Shown here: piece by piece, positions 57,403 through 64,000 of the stretch | How positions within the stretch are numbered: the first letter of the stretch is position 1 | Layout of the letters: each line of letters starts with the position of its first letter | NCBI GenBank assembly: GCA_013368375.1 | Contig: JAACJP010000027.1 | Span: 372,001-436,000 of the forward strand | Source: Tricholomella constricta | Lineage: Eukaryota > Basidiomycota > Agaricomycetes > Agaricales > Lyophyllaceae | Reading direction: 5' to 3' | Length of the DNA stretch: 64,000 nt | Position numbers and translations under genes: made by a program | The notes under the pieces: model-generated | Database searches by the model: none | Seen by the model: the letters and a program-made list of their open reading frames with translations, nothing else | Told to the model about the DNA's origin: nothing

Positions 57403-57658
57403 TAAACTTCCTTTCCTCCTGGCTGCTTTCTCCTTGCCTGCTCTCCCCTCGCCCATGCTTTTTATTACCTCTTGGCCTTTTCATACTCCATCATACTCTT
57501 GACATATGATGTGGCAGATGAGGTCCGCGTTAAACTTCCTTTCCTCCTTGCTGCTTTCTCCTTGCCTGCTCTCCCCTCGCCCATGCTTTTTATTACCTCT
57601 TGGCCTTTTCATACTCCATCATACTCTTGACATATGATGTGGCAGATGAGGTCCGCGT
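57403..57658 (+). repeat. Direct tandem duplication, 128 bp x 2
   Basis: 57403-57530 and 57531-57658 are nearly identical, with one difference seen (CCTGGCTG against CCTTGCTG). The second copy abuts the broken permease copy. Confidence 0.95.
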
Positions 57659-57662
57659 ACCA

Positions 57663-58268
57663 GTAGCATTCAGTCCCACTCAACGCCCACCTGCTATCGA
57701 CGGCGATCCAACTTCTCCTCAGGCTCTTGAAGACTACCTCGGATCCAGCGCCGCATTCAACGTATTCGTCGGAGTCGCCGCCATCTGCCTCGGCGCGAGC
57801 TATGCCATGCCCATCGCAATCCTTCTCCTTGGCGGTGAGGGGAGGAAGGCGATGGAGGACGGCGCGGTTTTCGCTCGCGAGATAGGGGTGGGTGATCAAT
57901 GCCATGATCGCACGTCGCACTACTGTGGGTCTCGTTCGAGGTTGTGCTCTTCTCGATGCCGGCGGTCGTACCGGTCACTCAAGTACCCATGAGTTAGGTT
58001 TCATGCTTCGAATGTCCTTCCTCTTGATGTGATGTCAAGGCAGTGGCGCTGACGTCCTGCACACAGACTATGCGAGTGTGGTCTTTGTTGGGTTTGCGTT
58101 CATCAGTGCTGGGTGGTACATAATTAGTAAGTAGGTCCTCTTCGTGGACGTCTCGTCGATGGCTGAACATAACGTGTTTGACTGGACAGATGGGCGCTAT
58201 CACTATATCGAACATTTCGGAAATATCAGAGGAAGGCCTGAGGTCGTCCTGATTTTCACAAACGGTAC
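57663..58268 (+). pseudogene. Truncated copy of the permease C-terminal region
   Basis: It corresponds to the last three exons and introns of the permease at 44008-46601, in the opposite orientation. Shared parts include the ACTCAACGCCCA start, the coding of GSSAAFN.FVGVA.ICLGAS and AMPIAIL, the TATGCGAGTGTGGT region, and the final GATGGGCGCTATCA. The frame breaks after about 130 codons, splice junctions are altered (CAAGTACCC for CAAGTAACG) and about 20 bases are missing near the end. Introns are retained, so it arose by DNA duplication, not retroposition. Confidence 0.9.
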
Positions 58269-58469
58269 TTGTTGAGCGAGATGCTCGCGCTGGCCTTTGG
58301 AGTGAATAATGGATGAAGACTATTGTTCTCGGGTGCTCAGTTCTAGTGTAACAACACCCACGCCTCATAAACACTGATCGCATATCCTGAGCGGTAACCC
58401 ATGGAGACCAAGTAAATAAACTACCCTGGACCAAGCGTCCAGAAAAATAACCTCATATATCAAGTTCAT

Positions 58470-60758
58470 CTACGACGGAAACTCAGATGGGTCCCAAGAA
58501 CACGCATCCTCACACCCGCGCCACTCCAGCCACTCCGCGCAATGGTACGCCACCGTCCGCTTCGGGCACGGTTCCAGCTCCCTTACCGCCCCGTCCTCCG
58601 CCCGCGCCACACTGAAATAGCTGTTCCCGACACGCACCACGCGCACCATCGGGAACCCGTGCCCCACCACCACGGAGATGTTCCTCAACGGGAGCAGATC
58701 CGGCAGACCAACGTAGCGCAGCGTGTGGGGGATGCCCGCTCGGAGTTGCTGTAGCCACCAACGAATCATCATCAGTTTCACCAAGTCGCAATACAAATAC
58801 AATACAAGGTGCCAGGTCATTTCAAAAGAAGAAAAAAAAACATACCTCTAAAAATGGTACTGGGTCTCGCGACGAGGAAGGGACGTGATCGAGCGTCAGC
58901 GCCAACGCAAGCACGCTCCTCGGGATCAACCACGATGCCAACCCGGGCGAGAGATCGGGCGGGTACGTGATTTTGAGTCCTCGGAGGTTGGTGAGGGACG
59001 GAAGGACGCCCCAGACGGCTGCGTCGAAGCCGACCGCGCGCTGGACGGTCTCGTCGTGCACGGTGAGGACGAGGGATTGGAGATGCTGGCGCCCGCGGAG
59101 GAACTCTGCGATGGCCGGGAAAAGATCGCGGTCGGCGACGCGGCGGTGGACGGCGTGGACGGAGAAGGCAAAGTGGCGGAGGAAGGGAAGGGCGGGGTGG
59201 CCGTAACCGTGGGTGTGGCTGAAGGTGTGGAGCGCGCGGAATTGCTGCGATGTGGCGCCGTCGAGGGAGCAGCAGAGCGTTAGAGATTCGAGCTGTCGCC
59301 CGTTGGCGATGATGTCAGCGAAGAGCTGGTTGTTCTGGGGAACGTGCCCAGTGAAATGGAAGTGTGTGAGGTTGCGGATGGAGACGCTGTTCGTGGGGAA
59401 GATCCAGTGGGGGTTGTCGATGTACACGGTACGCACGAAGTCGCGGTTCTGAGCGAGGAAAGATTGCACTTGATTGGTAGATCCACCGCTTGTCGTGTAG
59501 GAGAAGTGAGCTAGGTGTTTGAATTCGAAGGACTGGAGATCGGTAGGACCATCTGGCGAGCTAGGGCGAAGGACCTCAGTAACGGAAGAAAATCCTGCAG
59601 AGATTCACTTACTGCAATGAGAGACCGCGCAAACGCGGTGTACATGTTTGCATGACGCGTAGGACTGGTAAAATGCCATCGACACCGGCAGATATATGGA
59701 CGTTGCGAAGGTTGACAAGTTTCGGCAACGCATTCGTCAGCATGCCTGAAGCGCGCACATATAGTATTAGATTGGAAGGACCACATGGGAGACGGAGGCA
59801 AATACCTGTTTGGAACGCCATTGCGCCATCCCTATCGCGCATCGGTGCATAAATCCTCAACGTCCGTACAGCACTCGCAAATGACGGGTCGATGATGATG
59901 CGCGTCAGAATGTCCGCGCTCCTCTGTGCATGTCGAGCGTCCTCGTCTCTCCCAAAGGAAAGATCTCCCGAATGGTGTGTCCACAGATCCCCCCTCCCCT
60001 CCTCCGCATCGATTCCCCCAAAGTGCAGATCGAGCTTGCGGAAGAGCAGCTGACTGGCGACGCGCGATACGGCATGGGGGATGAAAAGCAAGGCCTTGAG
60101 GTCGTGCCGGGGCAAATGCAGTGCGATCTCGCGCCAGATTTCGACAGAGAAACGGTCTCTTCGCCGGGGAAGGGGTGAGAGAAGCTAAACGACCCATCAT
60201 CAAATCACCATCCACATCCGCGAACGTCGCAACAAGACTGACCGACCTTTTCGACTGTCACTGACCGCTGATGCAGCAGCGCCTTGGCTTCGGGGTTATC
60301 AGGCTCTGCAACCAGCGCTGCCTGGAGGTCTACAGGCATCACACCGCCACTGATATCAGTCCCTATCCCAGTCACTTCGTTGTTATAAGGAAACAGTAAT
60401 CATACCTTCCTGAGCGCCGAAATGGGAGCCGACAGCAAGTCTAGCCCGGGCTCGCAGAATTCGAGCCTTTGCGGTGTTTTCGGACGAGAGCGTGGAGATC
60501 AGCAGACATGACTGCACCGCGTTTTCGATGATGGTTCTAGAGCGGCTGTTTTTTTTATTATAAACGTGCATGTGCGTGTTGGCCACGGCTAGGTTAGCAG
60601 GGCATAGGTACACATTGTGAGTTGTGACTTGGTGCTTACCCCTCTGGGTGGAGGCTCCGCATTGCATAGAGGAGAAGGTCGACTTTTTGATTGTCGGTGA
60701 GGCATGACGAGACGTCGCGGATGCTGGCGTCTAGGATCTTGGGGTTGAAGACGTCCAT
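58470..60758 (-). CDS. TPR-like / F-box-like / leucine-rich protein, copy B
   Basis: Seven exons: 60758-60640, 60536-60406, 60329-60247, 60184-59806, 59745-59613, 59560-58846 and 58748-58470, giving 612 residues. N-terminal TPR-like helices (DLQAALVAEPDNPEAKALL), then RFSVEIWREIALHLPRHDLK (F-box-like, about 124-143), then repeated leucine-rich strands (NLRNVHISAGV, NLRGLKITYPPDL, QLRAGIPHTLRYVGLPDLLP). The layout and length parallel copy A at 10126-12323, including PRH at the same point of the F-box-like segment. The C-terminal exon ends in a Cys/Trp-rich part (YHCAEWLEWRGCEDAC) that copy A lacks. Role as a ubiquitin-ligase substrate receptor is inference. An in-frame upstream ATG exists at 60863. 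Confidence 0.82.
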
Positions 60759-63091
60759 CGTAATGGGTTGTGGGGTCGAGTAGATGGGTGTGGCTTGTTG
60801 AGACTGTATCACGCTGTATAAGAATTTTGTGTGTGACTGGGTACCACCGCGGTAAGGACCCATACACCGGTGGGGCTAGCAGATGAAGTCTCGCCAAGGC
60901 CGACGAAATCGAAGAGAACCGGGAATTGCTAGTATGGGAATTCAACGTGGTCGCAGAGGGGTCTAGACGCAGGTCCAGGCACTTATGTTATGTATCCAGC
61001 GATATATTTTGGCAGTTTCCGATTCATATCAGCATGATACGCACGGAAAGCTTGTATTGAGCGAAGGACTTATGGAAAGCCTCCCATGCCACTTACAAGA
61101 ACGACACAAGCAAGGAGGAAACATTGGACTCACGCCGCCAGGCACTGAGGCACACATGGTACAGAGCAAGTTGTAAAGACTTCACACGACTGCAAGGGAC
61201 GCATCGCGAAGGGTAAGCTTAACCCCAAATCCTGAATATCCCTGCGGCTTTCTACCACATCAAGTATTACTGTCTTATCATACACTTGCATCACACCTGT
61301 ACATCTGTAACCCGCTTCTGACAGATAGATTCCCATAACTTCGTGGGCTGGGCGGGGAAAAACGCATGTTTCGCGGCCGGCTGCAGTCTTCAGTATGTTG
61401 TCAGGCAGGCTGCGAAGGTCAGTTTACAGCACTGAGGGAAACATCTTAGCCACATAGTGCTTCTTTAGCGTCGTAAGAGGTGTGTGTGTACCCCACATTG
61501 TGCAGCCCTGTACCACGTTCGAATTACGGTTCTACGGCCAGGACCAAGTCATCAGTGCTGACATCGCAGGTGCTTCTGTCCGAGAGCTACTGGCCGTTGA
61601 CGTGAACACAAGTGTATCGACCTCGAGATAGGCAGTGACAGGTAGACGGCCAATGCTTTGATTATGGCTTCGAGGGCAGCCGAAGTGCACACCAAGATCT
61701 CAGGTCCGACGGAAAGATATCCGGACGCGAGGAGGTCACGACTGGTCATAGCGAGATCCCCACATCACGCGGTGCCTGGCAAGTAGAAGAAGTAAAGGCT
61801 CACTGACACTCAAGGTTGGACATGAGGTATCACACTATTGAAGCTACGTTCAAACAGCCGCAGCCACAGCATCCAAGTCAAGGGATTTCGACTCGTATAC
61901 AAGACAAAAAAAGGCACAGAATGCACCGTAACGCGTTCTATCCAGATGGCAGGAGATCGGAGGGGGCTCTTCGACAGTTGCCGTTGCCGGAGAAAAATAC
62001 GGCAAGAACGCCTGGTGGGCGCTTGCCCTGCAATGGGCCTGCAGACGAGTGATGAGGACTATCAAGAGTGATACCGAGACTCACACTGAATGTCACCGTC
62101 CATCACGGGAGCATTTGTCTGGCGGGAAATGAGAAACCAGGAAGAGGCAAACTTCAAAAGAGTTATCACGCGCCGGGCCTGCTACCAGACCTTTATTGGT
62201 AAGTTCGGTGGCCCTGACGGCTACAGCCCGTACGTTATCTGAGGAGATACGAGAGCGTTTCGTTTAACGATGAGGATCAAATGATATTAGCGCCTGGAGG
62301 CGGTGATATTGGGATGAGATGTGGGCGCGTCGCGGGGGAATTATTTGGCAGTGTTTCTTTCCAGAGTCATAATGATAACAGGAATAACATGTATCAATAT
62401 CATCATCTTTCACCGGAACGAACGGGTTCCTGATGAGAAGGGCCCATGAAACAACCTCGGCAGTAGAGTCAGATTGGGAACAATTCAAGCAAGGGAATAG
62501 TTTTGCTGCCATTGCTGGTAAGCAACTTGGGCAAGCCTCAGAACTTTTGGAGGCCATCTTTCGCCTTACATGCGTTTCGCCACAACAGTGATGAGATTTC
62601 AAGTTTGACAGCCCACTAGCGTCGGATTTCAATTTCGCTGCCGCGGCAAATCAAACGATTTGCCGGTGTTGAAATTGCTCAGATTCCTGGATTGCCCATT
62701 ATGCGTTTCGCGCGGACCATGTTCGTGAAGCGATGGTCCACGCAGAAACGGTCCCCTCTGAATCCGGAAGGATGGATGCAGATATCATAGATGCGCAGTC
62801 ACACCAGGTAAATTGTCACGTTTTATGTAACAAGTCCAGGCTTCAACGTTTCAACCCACTCGCGACGAGCTCGCCGCCCACAACGACCTGTCCATCTGCC
62901 ATCCCCTTAGACGCCCCGAGACCGCTCGTTACTATTGACAGGCCCCTGCGCTCTTTAAATTTTGTAACCGTCTTTTCTGCACGCCTCCACGCTTCTCCTA
63001 CTTCCCATTACCTCAAAGCGGCGTCTTCAGTCCGACACAGCTTCTTGCCCACGGGAAACGAGTTTTTTTTTCCATCTTCGACGGTTCCACC
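60759..63091. other. Intergenic, 2.3 kb, no supported gene
   Basis: Short frames only (for example 61552-61749, 62264-62632, both minus), without domains or splice continuity. It contains the promoter of copy B and that of the Kre9-like gene. I see no repeats. Confidence 0.35.
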
Positions 63092-63851
63092 ATGCGCTCA
63101 TCGAATTTTTTGACCAAGTGCGCCGGCGTGTGCATTGTGTTGGGTTGTCTGGCAGCTAGCGCTTCAGGTGAGTGTTCCGAACGAGAGCCAGTGCTCCAAC
63201 TTTTCATCACACATTGACTGATTTCCGTCGTTTTAGCGTACTTTGTGATAACCGAGCCAACGCGCGACACACAGTGGACGATTGGCACGCCAAATCCCGT
63301 CTTCTGGCGCAAAGGTGTGCAGGACGGCATCGCCGAGTTTGACGTGGAAATGGCACGGCTGAATACAGATGGGCTCACCCTCGTCGCCAGAAACGGTGAG
63401 TAAGCCTTCGGTTCATCTATTGCCGGGGCCCAAGCCCTGAGCAGGCAGGGCCCCCATGATCCGCCCTGAAACTGACGTCTTTATCCGAAAATTGTATCTA
63501 GTACCCGCCTCCCGTTCGTCCCTGAACATCCTCCTGCAAGACGTCCCACCAGGCGACGATTACTTCCTCATCTTCATCAACTCAACGCACGGCGTCATGC
63601 ACGCGACATCGCCGCGTTTCACTGTAGCCGCGCCGGGCGCCGCGTCGTCGAGGAAGAGCCAGCTGCCGCCGGTACCCACTGCCGAAACGGTGACGGTCAG
63701 TGGATCGCCGAACCCAACACGTGGGTTTGCGACGACGCTTGCGGTGCTTGGAAACGGCGTCCGTGGGGGCTGGGGCAGTGCGAGCCAGGCCTGGGGCCTT
63801 GGGAGCGTGCTAGTGTGGTGTTTGGTCGGAGCTGCTTGGACGCTTCGGTGA
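63092..63851 (+). CDS. Kre9/KNH-like GPI-anchored surface protein
   Basis: Three exons, 63092-63167, 63237-63395 and 63502-63851, giving 194 residues. A signal peptide (FLTKCAGVCIVLGCLAASAS) precedes a single Kre9/KNH-type beta-sandwich: YFVITEPTRDTQWTIGTPNP, FWRKGVQDGIAEFDVEMARL and LNILLQDVPPGDDYFLIFIN, closing STHGVMHATSPRFTV. Such domains (PF10342) occur in many secreted, Ser/Thr-rich, GPI-anchored fungal proteins tied to the cell wall. The tail is Ser/Thr and Gly-rich and ends in a hydrophobic helix (GLGSVLVWCLVGAAW), consistent with a GPI signal. Function beyond wall association is not known. Confidence 0.85.
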
Positions 63852-64000
63852 TCTTACGCTTCTTCTTAGACTGCGTCGGGCCGAGGCGGCGGCGCGGCTT
63901 GGGCATGAGCATGAGATGTCGCTTGGATTTGGGCCACCAAGCATCGCTACATCCTAGGTTGGAGATATCTCTTTTTTCTTTTGTGGTGCTCATCGATCAT
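63852..64000 (-). other. Possible 3' end of a convergent gene
   Basis: Minus-strand frames here are open and basic or Pro-rich, and an acceptor-like CTAG lies at about 63953-63956. One frame ends in TAA just past 63860. The piece is too short to identify. Confidence 0.25.

Noticed and set aside
63697..63993. 98-codon basic minus-strand frame at the window edge
   Set aside because: Most of it overlaps the Kre9-like last exon; only a possible convergent 3' end was kept, at low confidence.
1..64000. tRNA, rRNA, LTR retrotransposon or DNA transposon
   Set aside because: I found no tRNA arm pair, rRNA signature, long terminal repeat, reverse transcriptase or transposase motif by reading; a covariance-model or repeat search would be needed to exclude short or decayed ones.

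Overview
The window is nuclear DNA from a filamentous basidiomycete, most likely an Agaricomycete. Coding genes are split by many short introns (about 45-65 nt, GT-AG with a few GC-AG), several genes carry microexons of 9-13 nt, and the families present (GH79, FunK1 kinase relic, HNH_2-type nuclease, velvet regulator, Kre9/KNH-like surface protein) are typical of mushroom-forming fungi. The species cannot be named from the sequence. Exon models were built by hand from splice sites, reading frame and family conservation; all but one multi-exon model close in frame.

Layout. 1-311 (-): N-terminus of an importin-13-like karyopherin. 748-1345: decayed FunK1 kinase. 1871-4400 (+): secreted GH79 glycoside hydrolase. 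4734-6708 (-) La protein and 6994-9775 (+) peroxisomal acyl-CoA oxidase, divergent. 10126-12323 (+): TPR/F-box-like/LRR protein. 13586-15592 (-) RPN6 and 15691-17291 (+) RPN7, two 26S proteasome lid subunits sharing a 98-bp promoter. 17481-18780 (+): HNH-type nuclease-like protein. 19522-21486 (-): secreted repeat protein P1. 22536-22889 (-): small repeat protein. 23635-25137 (-): QCR2. 25603-26915 (-): methyltransferase. 27559-32156 (+): family X DNA polymerase. 32429-35249 (+): HPC2/ubinuclein. 35675-36586 (+): unknown protein with an HGLAH motif. 37759-39483 (+): secreted repeat protein P2. 41700-42690 (+): unknown three-exon gene. 44008-46601 (-): 17-exon APC permease. 47181-50858 (+): NST1. 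51947-56642 (+): velvet regulator with a very long low-complexity tail. 57403-58268: 128-bp tandem duplication followed by a truncated inverted copy of the permease. 58470-60758 (-): second TPR/F-box-like/LRR protein. 63092-63851 (+): Kre9/KNH-like surface protein.

Most of the window is housekeeping: nuclear import, La RNA chaperone, proteasome lid, respiratory complex III, beta-oxidation, histone chaperone, DNA repair, stress and developmental regulators. The possible undescribed system is P1 and P2. They are two intronless genes about 16 kb apart on opposite strands, with nearly the same signal peptide, tandem units of 87-105 residues that alternate acidic segments with cationic amphipathic segments, and an identical 14-bp element 54-55 bp upstream of each ATG. 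A relic of the family appears to lie at 12476-12720. They look like multi-unit secreted precursors, but no function can be assigned from sequence alone.
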